64,000 bases of DNA from Candidatus Accumulibacter propinquus. Lineage in GTDB: Bacteria > Pseudomonadota > Gammaproteobacteria > Burkholderiales > Rhodocyclaceae. The stretch covers positions 62,001 to 126,000 of the forward strand of contig JADKBU010000054.1 in the NCBI GenBank assembly GCA_016714935.1. The letters are read 5' to 3'. Under the pieces are notes generated by a model. It made no database searches. It worked only from the letters and a program-made list of their open reading frames with translations, and was not told where the DNA came from. A program made the translations under genes and the position numbers. Numbering within the stretch: position 1 is the stretch's first letter; each line of letters begins with the position of its first letter. This document shows, in pieces, positions 35,373 to 44,304 of the stretch.

Positions 35373-36754
35373 TGCCCGGGACAGAGCCAGAGCCACACGC
35401 GCGCAGCCAGTCGCTGCGCTGGCGGCTGCTGCGCGCCGTCTTCGCCACCGCGCTGCTGGTCTGGGGGCTGAACGCGATCCTGAGCTACACCCAGGCCCGG
35501 CACGAAGCCGAAGAACTGATGGACGGCCATCTGGCGCAAGCCGCCCGCCTGTTGCTGGCGCTGGTGCGCGACAACGAGAGCCACCTGGAAGACCTGGCAG
35601 CGCGCCTGGCGACGGTCCGCAGCCAGGAAAGGCATCGTTACGAGTCACCGCTCGAATTCCAGGTCGGGCGTGCCGACGGTTCGCTGCTCTTGCGCTCGGC
35701 GCACGCGCCGGCAAAATCGCTGGCCGCGGCGCCCGGCTACGACGACATGACCCACGCAGGCCACCCCTGGCGTGTCCTGACCATCGCCTCGACCTCTGGC
35801 GACTACCGGGTACAGGTCGCACAATCGATCGACCTGCGGGATCACACGGCGCTCGAGGTCGCCCGCCGGACGGTGTTGCCGATCGCGCTGATCTCGCCGG
35901 CGCTGCTTTTGCTGCTCTACTACTCGGTGCGGCGCGCGTTGAAGCCGCTCGATGAGCTGGCCGCCGATGTGGCCTCGCGCTCGCCGGAAAACCTCCGGCC
36001 GCTGGCCCAGAACGCGGCCCCCCTAGAAGCCCGGCCGCTGGTTTCGGCGCTCAACCGCCTCTTCGGCCGGCTCGACGACACCCTGGCGAACGAAAGGCGA
36101 TTCACGGCCGACGCCGCGCACGAGTTGCGTACGCCGCTGGCGGTGGTCAGGATCCAGGCACAGGTCGCGCAACTCAGTCGGAACGCCGATGACCGGCAGC
36201 ACGCGTTGCAACAGATCCTGCTTGGCGCCGACCGCGCCACCCGCGTGCTCGAACAACTGCTGCGCCTGGCACGCCTCGACCCGCTGGACGGGCTGCCCCA
36301 TCCCGCCGAAGTCGATCTTGCCGAGCTGGCAGAGCGGGTGCTGAGCGACGCCCGCCACGCCGCCGCTGACCGCTGCATCGCACTGGAACGCAGCGACGAT
36401 CGCTTGCTGCTCAGTGGAGACGCCGAATTGCTGGCCATCGCGCTGCGCAATCTGCTCGACAACGCGCTGCGCTACACCCCGCCCGCGACGACGATCCGCG
36501 TTATTGCCGCGCGACAGGATGGCGAGTTGACGTTCGGCGTCATCGACGACGGCCCCGGCGTCCCGCCCGCGGAACTGCCGCGGCTGGTCGAACGCTTCTA
36601 TCGCGGCAGCGCGGCGCGGGCCGAAGGCAGCGGCCTCGGGCTGGCCATCGCGCAGCGCGTCGCCGAACTGCACGCCGCCCGTTTCGAACTGGAAAACCTG
36701 CCCGGCGGGGGATTCGCCGCGCACCTGCGCTGGCCGCGACCGCCAACAGCCTGA
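35372..36754 (+). CDS. Sensor histidine kinase (QseC/PmrB-like)
   Basis: Cognate kinase of the preceding regulator, 460 aa. Two transmembrane segments (about 20-42 and 170-190) flank a periplasmic sensor region; a HAMP-like linker, HisKA with AAHELRTPLAVV (His250) and an HATPase domain (NLLDNALRYTPP, DDGPGVP, GSGLGLAIA) follow. No metal- or catecholamine-binding motif is evident, so the signal is unknown. Confidence 0.92.
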   Translation: MPGTEPEPHARSQSLRWRLLRAVFATALLVWGLNAILSYTQARHEAEELMDGHLAQAARLLLALVRDNESHLEDLAARLATVRSQERHRYESPLEFQVGRADGSLLLRSAHAPAKSLAAAPGYDDMTHAGHPWRVLTIASTSGDYRVQVAQSIDLRDHTALEVARRTVLPIALISPALLLLLYYSVRRALKPLDELAADVASRSPENLRPLAQNAAPLEARPLVSALNRLFGRLDDTLANERRFTADAAHELRTPLAVVRIQAQVAQLSRNADDRQHALQQILLGADRATRVLEQLLRLARLDPLDGLPHPAEVDLAELAERVLSDARHAAADRCIALERSDDRLLLSGDAELLAIALRNLLDNALRYTPPATTIRVIAARQDGELTFGVIDDGPGVPPAELPRLVERFYRGSAARAEGSGLGLAIAQRVAELHAARFELENLPGGGFAAHLRWPRPPTA

Positions 36755-36777
36755 GCCTCAGCGCATCGCCAGGCTGG

Positions 36778-38337
36778 TCACAGATACTGGCTGAGCAGCA
36801 GGGCGGCCAGGAGTACGGCGATGAGGCTCAGCAAGCGCCGCTGCTGGCGCTGCGTGCGTGCCAGGTCGGCCAGCAGCGGCGCGAGATCGGGCGCTTTCGC
36901 CTGCGCCAGAGCCTGGTGCACCAGGCGCGGTATCTGCGGCAGGATGCGTGCCCAGTAGGGGGCTTCCTGCTGCACCCCGCGGTGAAAGGCACGGCCGCCG
37001 AGTTGCTCGCTCATCCAGCGTTCGAGGAAAGGCTTGGCGGTCTTCCACAGGTCGAGGTTGGGGTCGAGTTGCCGGCCGAGGCCTTCGATGTTGAGCAAGG
37101 TCTTCTGCAACATCACCAGCTGCGGCTGGATTTCGACGTTGAAGCGGCGTGAGGTCTGGAACAGGCGCAGCAGCACGCGGCCAAAGGAAATCTCGTGCAG
37201 CGGCCGGTCGAAGATCGGTTCGCAGACCGCGCGGATGGCGGCTTCGAACTCGTCGGCCCGCGTCTCGGGTGGCGCCCAGCCGGCTTCGATGTGCGCCGTC
37301 GCCACGCGCTTGTAGTCGCGCTGGAAGAAGGCCAGGAAGTTCTGCGCCAGATAATTCTTGTCGGTGTCGGTCAGCGTCCCGACGATGCCGAAGTCGAGCG
37401 CGATGTAGCTGCCGTGGTGATCCGGATCGGTGGCGATGAAGATGTTGCCGGGGTGCATGTCGGCGTGAAAGAAGCCGTCGCGAAACACCTGCGTAAAGAA
37501 GATCTCGACGCCGGCGCGCGACAGCGCCGGCAGGTCGATGCCGGCAGCGAGCAGTGCCTCGGTCTGGCTGATCGGAACGCCGCGCATGCGCTCCATGACC
37601 ATCACCGTCGTCGTGCATTGATCCCAATACACCTCGGGCACCTGCAACAGCCGCGAACCGCTGAAATTCCGCCGCAATTGCGAGCAGTTGGCGGCTTCGC
37701 GCATCAGGTCGAGTTCGTCGTAGAGGTACTTGGCAAACTCGCCGACGACTTCGCGGGGCTTCAGCCGCTTGCCGTCCGACCAGACTTTCTCGAGCAGGCC
37801 GGCGAGGGTATCGAGCAGCGCCAGGTCGTTGGCGATCACTGCGTGCATTTCCGGGCGCAGGATCTTGACCGCTACCTCGTGCCCGCCGTCCTCAGGCCGC
37901 AGGCGGGCGAAATGGACCTGCGCGATCGAGGCACTGGCCACCGGTGTCGAATCGAACTCGGCGAACACCGCGCTCGCCGGCCGGCCATAGGCCTTCTCGA
38001 TCTGCGCCAGCGCCAGGGCGGGTGAAAATGGCGGCACGCGGTCCTGCAGCCTGGCCAGTTCGTCGGCGATGTCGGGACGCAGGAGGTCGCGACGCGTAGA
38101 CAGGACCTGGCCGAACTTGACGAAGATCGGCCCCAGCGATTCCAGCGCCAGGCGCAGGCGCACCGCCGGCGGCGCGTCGAAGCGGCGCCGGAAGTGCAGG
38201 ACCCGCGACACTGCCGCCAGGCGACCGCTGGGCTCGTGCTCGAAGAGCATCTCGTCGAGACCGTAGCGGTGCGCAATACTGAGGATTTTGGCGAGGCGGA
38301 ATAGTCGCACGGCTGGCAACGGCCTAGTCTTGGGCAA
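36778..38337 (-). CDS. ubiB: Ubiquinone biosynthesis regulatory kinase-like protein
   Basis: ABC1/ADCK atypical kinase-like ATPase needed for ubiquinone synthesis. It has 519 aa: KFGQ motif (IFVKFGQVLSTRRDLLRPDIADEL), kinase core with VAVKILRPEM, catalytic loop FFHADMHPGN and DFGIVG, and a C-terminal hydrophobic anchor (LIAVLLAALLLSQYL). No ubiE or ubiJ is beside it, so it stands apart from the usual operon. Divergent from argS. The product probably acts at the inner membrane. Confidence 0.95.
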   Translation of the reverse strand: MPKTRPLPAVRLFRLAKILSIAHRYGLDEMLFEHEPSGRLAAVSRVLHFRRRFDAPPAVRLRLALESLGPIFVKFGQVLSTRRDLLRPDIADELARLQDRVPPFSPALALAQIEKAYGRPASAVFAEFDSTPVASASIAQVHFARLRPEDGGHEVAVKILRPEMHAVIANDLALLDTLAGLLEKVWSDGKRLKPREVVGEFAKYLYDELDLMREAANCSQLRRNFSGSRLLQVPEVYWDQCTTTVMVMERMRGVPISQTEALLAAGIDLPALSRAGVEIFFTQVFRDGFFHADMHPGNIFIATDPDHHGSYIALDFGIVGTLTDTDKNYLAQNFLAFFQRDYKRVATAHIEAGWAPPETRADEFEAAIRAVCEPIFDRPLHEISFGRVLLRLFQTSRRFNVEIQPQLVMLQKTLLNIEGLGRQLDPNLDLWKTAKPFLERWMSEQLGGRAFHRGVQQEAPYWARILPQIPRLVHQALAQAKAPDLAPLLADLARTQRQQRRLLSLIAVLLAALLLSQYL

Positions 38338-38449
38338 ATCGGGGAGTTTACACAGAAACGCGCGTCATCGCGCCGCATCCTTCGCCCCGCGCTCGGTCGT
38401 GCATCGTATAATCAGCGGCTTGACCGAATCCTACAGCAGACGCTCCCCG

Positions 38450-40222
38450 ATGAGTTCCGACCTGAAGTCCCACCTCGCCGACCTGATGCGTGCCGCGTTG
38501 CTCAGCGTCGCGCCGAACGAGGCCGACACCAGCATCCATATCGAGCGACCCAAACAGGCCTCGCACGGTGATTTTTCGTGCAACCTGGCGATGCAACTGG
38601 CGCGTTCGATGCAGCGCAACCCACGGCAACTGGCCCAGTTGCTGGTTTCGGAGTTGCCGTATTCGCCCCTGGTCGACAAGACCGACATCGCCGGCGCGGG
38701 CTTCATCAACTTCCACCTGCGGCCGGCAGCCAAGCTCGAAGTCGTACGCGCCGTTCTCGAACAGGGCGAGGCCTTTGGCCGCTCGACGACCGGCGGCAAA
38801 CGCAAGGTCCTCGTCGAGTTCGTCTCCGCCAACCCGACCGGCCCGCTGCACGTCGGTCACGGTCGTGGCGCCGCCTACGGTGGCAGCCTGTGTACGCTGC
38901 TCGCTTTCGCCGGCTGGGACGTGACCAGTGAATACTACGTCAACGACGCCGGCCGGCAGATGGACATCCTGGCGTTGTCGACCTGGCTACGCTATCTGGA
39001 GCTGCACCGCCAACCGGATGAACCCCTGCCTTTTCCGGCCAATGCGTACCAGGGCGAATATGTGCGCGAGATGGCCAGACAGATGCTGGCGGCGCATGCC
39101 GAGCGCTTCCTGCGGGCGCCCGCCGGCGTCATCGACGGCGTTCCGCCCTTGCCCGACCCCGGCCGCACCGACGCCGCGGCCGCGCAAATCCGTGAAGCGC
39201 ACCTCGACGCCCTGATCGCCAATGCCAAGCGACTGCTCGGCGAAGAGTGGCAGTATGTGCACGACTTCGTGCTCACCGAGCAGCTCGCGGACTGCCGCAG
39301 CGATCTCGAAGAGTCCGGGGTGCATTTCGACGTGTGGTTCTCCGAGCAGTCGCTGTTTGCTACCGGTCTGGTCGCGCGTGGCGTTGAGCGACTGCAGAAG
39401 GCCGGCCATCTCTATCTGCAGGACGGCGCCCTGTGGTTCCGGTCGACTGCTTTCGGCGACGAGAAGGATCGCGTCGTCCGCCGCGACAATGGCCTTTATA
39501 CCTATTTCGCGTCGGACATCGCCTACCACCTCAACAAGTACGAGCGTGGCTTCGAGCGGATGATCAATGTCTGGGGCGCCGACCACCACGGTTACATTCC
39601 GCGCATCAAGGGCGCGCTCGGCGCGCTGGGGCTCGATCCGGAAGCTCTGGAGGTGGCGCTGGTGCAGTTTGCCGTGCTCTACCGCTCCGGCTGCAAGGCG
39701 CAGATGTCCACCCGATCGGGCGAATTCGTGACCCTGCGCACGCTGCGCGCGGACGTCGGCAACGACGCCTGCCGCTTCTTCTATGTGCTGCGCAAGTCCG
39801 ACCAGCACCTGGATTTCGACCTCGACCTGGCGAAAAGCCAGTCGAACGACAACCCCGTCTATTACATCCAGTATGCGCACGCCCGCGTGAGTTCGCTGCT
39901 GGCACTCTGGGGAGGGGATCTGGCAACCCTCGCCGCAGCGCCGTTCGACCGCCTCGAAGGCGCGCATGAACTGGCCCTGGCGGCCCGGATCGGCGAATTC
40001 CCCGCGGTCGTCGAAACCGCCGCCGCGGAATTGGCACCGCACCTGATCGCCTTCTATCTCAAAGACCTGGCCGCCGAATTTCACAGCTATTACAATGCCG
40101 AACGCATTCTGGTCGATGATACGGCGCAGAAGGATGCGCGCCTGGCACTGGCGGCTGCGGTCAGGCAGGTGATTCGCAACGGCATGACGATTCTGGGTGT
40201 CTCCTGCCCCGAATCGATGTAA
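38450..40222 (+). CDS. argS: Arginyl-tRNA synthetase
   Basis: Class I aminoacyl-tRNA synthetase charging tRNA-Arg. It has 590 aa: N-terminal Add1 domain, HIGH motif as HVGHGR, KMSKS loop reduced to MSTR (as in many ArgRS), and the C-terminal anticodon-binding DALR domain. The start at 38450 (MSSDLKSHLADL) is chosen by homology. A TATAAT at 38407-38412 is a possible -10 box, without a clear -35. Confidence 0.97.
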   Translation: MSSDLKSHLADLMRAALLSVAPNEADTSIHIERPKQASHGDFSCNLAMQLARSMQRNPRQLAQLLVSELPYSPLVDKTDIAGAGFINFHLRPAAKLEVVRAVLEQGEAFGRSTTGGKRKVLVEFVSANPTGPLHVGHGRGAAYGGSLCTLLAFAGWDVTSEYYVNDAGRQMDILALSTWLRYLELHRQPDEPLPFPANAYQGEYVREMARQMLAAHAERFLRAPAGVIDGVPPLPDPGRTDAAAAQIREAHLDALIANAKRLLGEEWQYVHDFVLTEQLADCRSDLEESGVHFDVWFSEQSLFATGLVARGVERLQKAGHLYLQDGALWFRSTAFGDEKDRVVRRDNGLYTYFASDIAYHLNKYERGFERMINVWGADHHGYIPRIKGALGALGLDPEALEVALVQFAVLYRSGCKAQMSTRSGEFVTLRTLRADVGNDACRFFYVLRKSDQHLDFDLDLAKSQSNDNPVYYIQYAHARVSSLLALWGGDLATLAAAPFDRLEGAHELALAARIGEFPAVVETAAAELAPHLIAFYLKDLAAEFHSYYNAERILVDDTAQKDARLALAAAVRQVIRNGMTILGVSCPESM

Positions 40223-40241
40223 TCAGAAACAGAGGACTTCC

Positions 40242-41075
40242 ATGAGTCGCGACATGAAACCCCTTAGAACCCCCCCCGCAAGGAAGTCGGGGGGGGGCAC
40301 ATTGTTCGGCCTGTTCATCGGCCTGGTCATCGGCGTCATCGGAGTGGCCGGCGTCGTCTGGTATATCAACAAGGCGCCGCTACCGTTCACCACCACCGGC
40401 CAGCAACCCAAGCTGCCGCCACCCGTGGCCAGCAAGCCCCCGACCCCGGCGGCCACCACACCCGAAGTGCCGCCGGTCGCCACGGCGCCGGTGGCGCTCC
40501 CTGGCAAGCCGGGCGACCCGATCGGCACAGAGAAGCCACGCTTTGATTTCTACAAGATCCTGCCAGGCAAGGCCGAAGCCATTCCCGACCCCAAACCCGA
40601 AGAACCGAAACCGGCCGATGCCAAGCCCGCCGAAGGCAAAATCGTAAACAACAAACATGCCGAGACCAAGCCGGTCGAAACCCGGCCAGGCGAAGCGAAA
40701 CCGGCCGATGCCAAGGCCGTGGACTCCCGGCCGGTGGAAGCCAAACCGGCGGACAGCAAGGCCGCGGCAGCCAAAACCGTCGAAGGCAAACCCGGCGAGG
40801 TGAAGCAGGCGGAGAGCGGCAAGAGCAAGAGCGAAACGCTCAAGGAGCCGATCTATCTGCAGGCCGGTTCGTTCCAGAGCGCCAACGAGGCGGACAACCA
40901 GAAGGCGCGACTGGCGATGATGGGTGCCGAGGCGCGGATCCAGCAGGTCATGCTCCAGGACAAGGTGTGGTACCGCGTTCGCCTCGGACCGTACCAGAAA
41001 CTGGACGACGTCAACCATCTGCGTGCCGACCTCGCCAAGCAGGGCATCGACGCCAACGTGGTCAAGAAAGACTAA
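40242..41075 (+). CDS. SPOR domain protein (FtsN-like)
   Basis: Inner-membrane protein of 277 aa with cytoplasmic N-terminus, one transmembrane helix (about residues 21-41), a long Lys/Pro/Ala/Glu-rich periplasmic linker made of imperfect KPxEAK/KPADAK repeats (about 110-195), and a C-terminal SPOR domain (about 200-275) that binds denuded glycan at the septum. AGAGGA lies upstream of the ATG. Codons 10-19 contain a run of eight C and a run of nine G, capable of pairing or slipping. It is followed by dsbA. Confidence 0.9.
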   Translation: MSRDMKPLRTPPARKSGGGTLFGLFIGLVIGVIGVAGVVWYINKAPLPFTTTGQQPKLPPPVASKPPTPAATTPEVPPVATAPVALPGKPGDPIGTEKPRFDFYKILPGKAEAIPDPKPEEPKPADAKPAEGKIVNNKHAETKPVETRPGEAKPADAKAVDSRPVEAKPADSKAAAAKTVEGKPGEVKQAESGKSKSETLKEPIYLQAGSFQSANEADNQKARLAMMGAEARIQQVMLQDKVWYRVRLGPYQKLDDVNHLRADLAKQGIDANVVKKD

Positions 41076-41094
41076 CCCATTCAGGAGAAGAGTC

Positions 41095-41736
41095 ATGTAT
41101 CGACGTATCAGCGGATGGTTCGCGGCGCTCACCCTGGCCGCGCTGACAGTGGTTCTGCCGGCCCGCGCCGAACTCGTCGTCGGCCGCGATTACGTGCCCA
41201 TCGTCCCGGCACAGGCCTCCGACACCCCGGCCAAACTCGAGGTGATCGAATTCTTCTCGTACGGCTGTCCGCATTGCAGCGAATTTCACCCGACGGTCAG
41301 CAAATGGTCCGCCGCCTTGCCGGGCGATGTGGTCTTCAAGCGCGTGCCGATCTCGTTCGCGCGGCCGCAGTGGGCGAGCCTGGCCAGGCTTTATTATGCC
41401 CTTGAGGCCACCGGCGATCTGGCCCGGCTCGATGCCGCGGTCTTCGAAGCCCTGCACAAGACGGGCAGCAAGCTTTATGACGACAAGAGCATCATCGACT
41501 GGGTGAGCGCACAGGGCGTCGATGCCAAGAAATTCAGCGATGCCTACAACTCCTTCGGAGTCGTCAGCAAGGCCAGGCGTGGCGATCAGATGGCGCAGGC
41601 GTACAAGATTCAGAGCGTTCCGGCGCTGGCCGTCGACGGCAAGTACCTGATGACCGGCGGCAAGGGTTTTCCGGAGTTGATCGCGCTCACCGACCAGGTG
41701 ATCGCCAAGGCACGCGGCGAGCGCGGCAAGAAGTGA
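41095..41736 (+). CDS. dsbA: Thiol:disulfide interchange protein DsbA
   Basis: Periplasmic disulfide oxidase of 213 aa. Signal peptide (residues 1-25, ARA|EL), thioredoxin fold with the CPHC active site (Cys58, Cys61) and the cis-proline loop VPALAVDG. AGGAGA precedes the start. 19 nt after the SPOR gene, so probably co-transcribed. No dsbB lies in the window. Confidence 0.95.
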   Translation: MYRRISGWFAALTLAALTVVLPARAELVVGRDYVPIVPAQASDTPAKLEVIEFFSYGCPHCSEFHPTVSKWSAALPGDVVFKRVPISFARPQWASLARLYYALEATGDLARLDAAVFEALHKTGSKLYDDKSIIDWVSAQGVDAKKFSDAYNSFGVVSKARRGDQMAQAYKIQSVPALAVDGKYLMTGGKGFPELIALTDQVIAKARGERGKK

Positions 41737-41801
41737 CGCAGCCGCCGCCCGCCGGGTGAGAGTCGGCTGCCGACTGATGCGGTGACGTTCCACGCCTGCG
41801 C

Positions 41802-42575
41802 GTGCCGACCCCCGTCCTCAAGGTTTTCATCACCGGCGCCTCTTCCGGCATCGGCTGGGCGCTGAGCGAGCACTACGCCGCGCAGGGAGCGCTGGTCGGG
41901 CTTTGTGCCCGGCGCGCCGAGCGCTTGCGGAGCCTGTCCGAACGCTGGCCGGGACAGGTCGATTGCTACCCGCTCGACGTGACCGACGCGGCGGCCCTGC
42001 GTGCCGCCGCCGCAGACTTCATCGCCCGCCACGGCGTTCCCGACATCGTGATTGCCAACGCCGGCGTCTCGGCAGGCACGCTGAGCGAGTGCCGGGAAGA
42101 CCTGGCGGCGATCCGCCGGATCATGGACGTCAATTTCTACGGCATGGCGGCCACCTTCTCGCCGTTCATCGGCGCCATGCGTCGCGCCGCCGGTGGTCGC
42201 CTGGTGGGAATCGCCTCGCTGGCCGGAATCCGCGGTTTGCCGGGTGCGGAGGCCTACAGCGCTTCGAAGGCGGCGGCGATCAGCTATCTCGAAAGCCTGC
42301 GTCTGGAACTACGCGGCTCGGGCGTCAAGGTGGTCACCCTCTGTCCAGGCTACATCCGGACCCCGATGACCGAGTCGAATCCGTTTCCGATGCCTTTCCT
42401 GATTCCCGCCGACCTGGCCGCGCGGCGTTTTGCGCGCGTCATCGCCGACGGCAGGAGTTATGCCGTCGTGCCCTGGCAGATGGCACTCGTCGGCAAGCTG
42501 TTGCGGCTGCTGCCCAATGCCCTCTACGATCGGCTGTTTGCCGGGGTACCGCGCAAGCCGCGTGGGGTTTCCTGA
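41802..42575 (+). CDS. Short-chain dehydrogenase/reductase
   Basis: Classical SDR of 257 aa: cofactor motif TGASSGIG (11-18), NAG, Asn111, Ser139, Tyr152 and Lys156 (YSASK), all intact. Substrate unknown; the C-terminal hydrophobic stretch (WQMALVGKLLRLLPNALYDRLF) suggests a membrane-linked lipid-type substrate. It starts with GTG. Its stop lies in a 16-nt palindrome, and the next gene converges on it. Confidence 0.88.
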   Translation: MPTPVLKVFITGASSGIGWALSEHYAAQGALVGLCARRAERLRSLSERWPGQVDCYPLDVTDAAALRAAAADFIARHGVPDIVIANAGVSAGTLSECREDLAAIRRIMDVNFYGMAATFSPFIGAMRRAAGGRLVGIASLAGIRGLPGAEAYSASKAAAISYLESLRLELRGSGVKVVTLCPGYIRTPMTESNPFPMPFLIPADLAARRFARVIADGRSYAVVPWQMALVGKLLRLLPNALYDRLFAGVPRKPRGVS

Positions 42576-42583
42576 TCAGGAAA
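42568..42583. repeat. Perfect 16-nt palindrome at the end of the SDR gene
   Basis: TTTCCTGATCAGGAAA is self-complementary with no spacer and includes the stop codon of the plus-strand SDR gene. It lies between two convergent genes, so it may limit transcription in both directions, though it lacks a classical T tract. Confidence 0.6.
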
Positions 42584-42643
42584 GCGACTTTCCCGGACGC
42601 CGCCGGCTGTGCAACTCGGCCGCGCGCTCGCCTGCCGCTGCCC

Positions 42644-43369
42644 TCACCAGTCGATCGCTTGCCCGTCGCGAAAGAAGCCACCGCTCGGACCGTCATCGGG
42701 CAGCAGCGCGGCCCAGACGATGCCGCGAGCGCCCTCGTCTGCGCTGCGTGCGGCATCCTTGCCCCCCATGTCGGTGCGGCACCACCCAGGGCAGACCGAG
42801 TTGACCTTGATCGGGCTGCCTTCCAGTTCCTTGGCGGTGAGCCGCGTCAGCGCGTTGAGGGCGGCTTTCGACATCCGGTAGCCGGGCCAGCAGCCTCCCA
42901 TTTCGCTCAGTTGCCCCAGGCTCGACGAAACATTGACGATCCGCCCCCAGCCGTTTTCGCGCATCAGCGGCGTGATCGCCTGAATCAGGCGCAGCGGTGC
43001 AAGCGCGTTGCAGGCGTGCGTGGCGGCAACCACATCGGGGTCGACGACGAACACGCTCGCGGCCTGCGGGAGGGCGAAATCCTTCGGTTCGAGCAACACC
43101 CCGGCGTTATTGACCAGGATGTCGGCGCGACCGAACTCGCGGCGCAGGCGTGCGGCAAGCGCTGCCACGGCACTCGCGTCGGTGACGTCGGCGACGTGCG
43201 GCAGCACGTCGTGGCCCTTCTCGCGCAACTGTCCGGCGGCGTTTTCGATCGCCTCGGCAACGCGTCCGACCATCAGCACCGTGCAGCCGGCGGCCGCAAG
43301 CTGGCGTGCCACGGCCAGGCCGATGCCACGGGCGGCTCCTGTGACGACCGCAAGTTTCTGAGCTAGCAT
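42644..43369 (-). CDS. Short-chain dehydrogenase/reductase (carbonyl reductase-like)
   Basis: Classical SDR of 241 aa: TGAARGIG (10-17), NNAG, NVSSSLG, Tyr164 and Lys168 (YRMSK). The PGWCRTDMGG segment and a final region with PSGGFFRDG resemble eukaryote-like carbonyl reductases rather than fatty-acid FabG. The start at 43369 is supported by AGGAGG upstream; the frame is open well beyond, but antisense to the next gene and not homologous. Substrate unknown. Confidence 0.88.
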   Translation of the reverse strand: MLAQKLAVVTGAARGIGLAVARQLAAAGCTVLMVGRVAEAIENAAGQLREKGHDVLPHVADVTDASAVAALAARLRREFGRADILVNNAGVLLEPKDFALPQAASVFVVDPDVVAATHACNALAPLRLIQAITPLMRENGWGRIVNVSSSLGQLSEMGGCWPGYRMSKAALNALTRLTAKELEGSPIKVNSVCPGWCRTDMGGKDAARSADEGARGIVWAALLPDDGPSGGFFRDGQAIDW

Positions 43370-43405
43370 CTGTTCCTCCTGTTGTTTGCACCGGAAACCC
43401 CCATC

Positions 43406-44206
43406 ATGCAATGGTCTGACGCGCTCGGCAAGACACACGGCCGCTATTCTGGCAGGCCACGGATCGTTTCGCTGGTGCCCAGTATCACCGAACTGCTGGT
43501 CGCGCTGGGACTCGCCGAAGCGCTGGTCGGCCGTACCGGCTTCTGCATCCATCCGCGGCAGTTGCTGCGGCGGGTGCCGAAGCTCGGCGGCACCAAGGGA
43601 TTCGACGCCGACAAACTGCGCGCCCTGGAACCGACGCATGTGATCGTCAACATCGACGAAAACCGCCGTGAGGAAGTCGAAGCCTTGTCCGACTGCGTGC
43701 CGCACCTGATCGTGACACACCCGCTGGAAGCGCGCGACAACCTCGACCTCTACCGCCTGCTGGGCGGCGTTTTCGGGCGCGAGGCCGCGGCCGAGGCCCT
43801 GTGTGCCGACTTCGAGAACGCATGGCAGGCGCTGCGTGCCGCGACTGAGCTGCTGCCGCGCGAGAAGGTGCTCTACCTGATCTGGCGCGAGCCCTGGCTC
43901 GGCGTCGCCCGTGACACCTATATCTCGCGCATGCTGGCCGCCGCCGGCTGGGATACGCTGCCGGTCGACAGCCGGCTGCGCTACCCGGAGGTCGATCTGC
44001 CGGTGCTGGCGCGCGCGGCGGACCTCGTTTTCCTGTCCAGCGAACCCTACCCCTTTCGGGAAAAACACCGGCAGCAGCTGACCACACAACTACCGGAAGC
44101 GCGCTGCGCCCTGATCGACGGCGAGATGGTTTCCTGGTACGGCAGCCGGGCGATCGCCGGACTGGCCTATCTGCGCGCCTTGCGGACCCGCCTTGGGCAA
44201 CGCTGA
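43406..44206 (+). CDS. Helical-backbone metal receptor / corrinoid-binding (BtuF-like) protein
   Basis: Periplasmic-binding-protein-III fold of 266 aa: VSLVPSITELLVALGL and GFCIHP near the N-terminus and LGGTKGFDADKLRALEPTHVIV resemble BtuF-type B12 receptors. It has no signal peptide (MQWSDALGKTHGRYSG), and no permease or ATPase lies beside it, so it may be cytoplasmic. The start at 43406 is chosen; an in-frame TTG exists at 43382. Corrinoid binding is inferred. Confidence 0.75.
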   Translation: MQWSDALGKTHGRYSGRPRIVSLVPSITELLVALGLAEALVGRTGFCIHPRQLLRRVPKLGGTKGFDADKLRALEPTHVIVNIDENRREEVEALSDCVPHLIVTHPLEARDNLDLYRLLGGVFGREAAAEALCADFENAWQALRAATELLPREKVLYLIWREPWLGVARDTYISRMLAAAGWDTLPVDSRLRYPEVDLPVLARAADLVFLSSEPYPFREKHRQQLTTQLPEARCALIDGEMVSWYGSRAIAGLAYLRALRTRLGQR

Positions 44207-44304
44207 GCGCTGCCGGGACGGCCAATCCTCGGGAAATTGACGAGCATCAAGCGCAACCCGGCCGGCGTGACTATACTGGCGTGCTTCGCCAGACGAGGTT
44301 TGCC

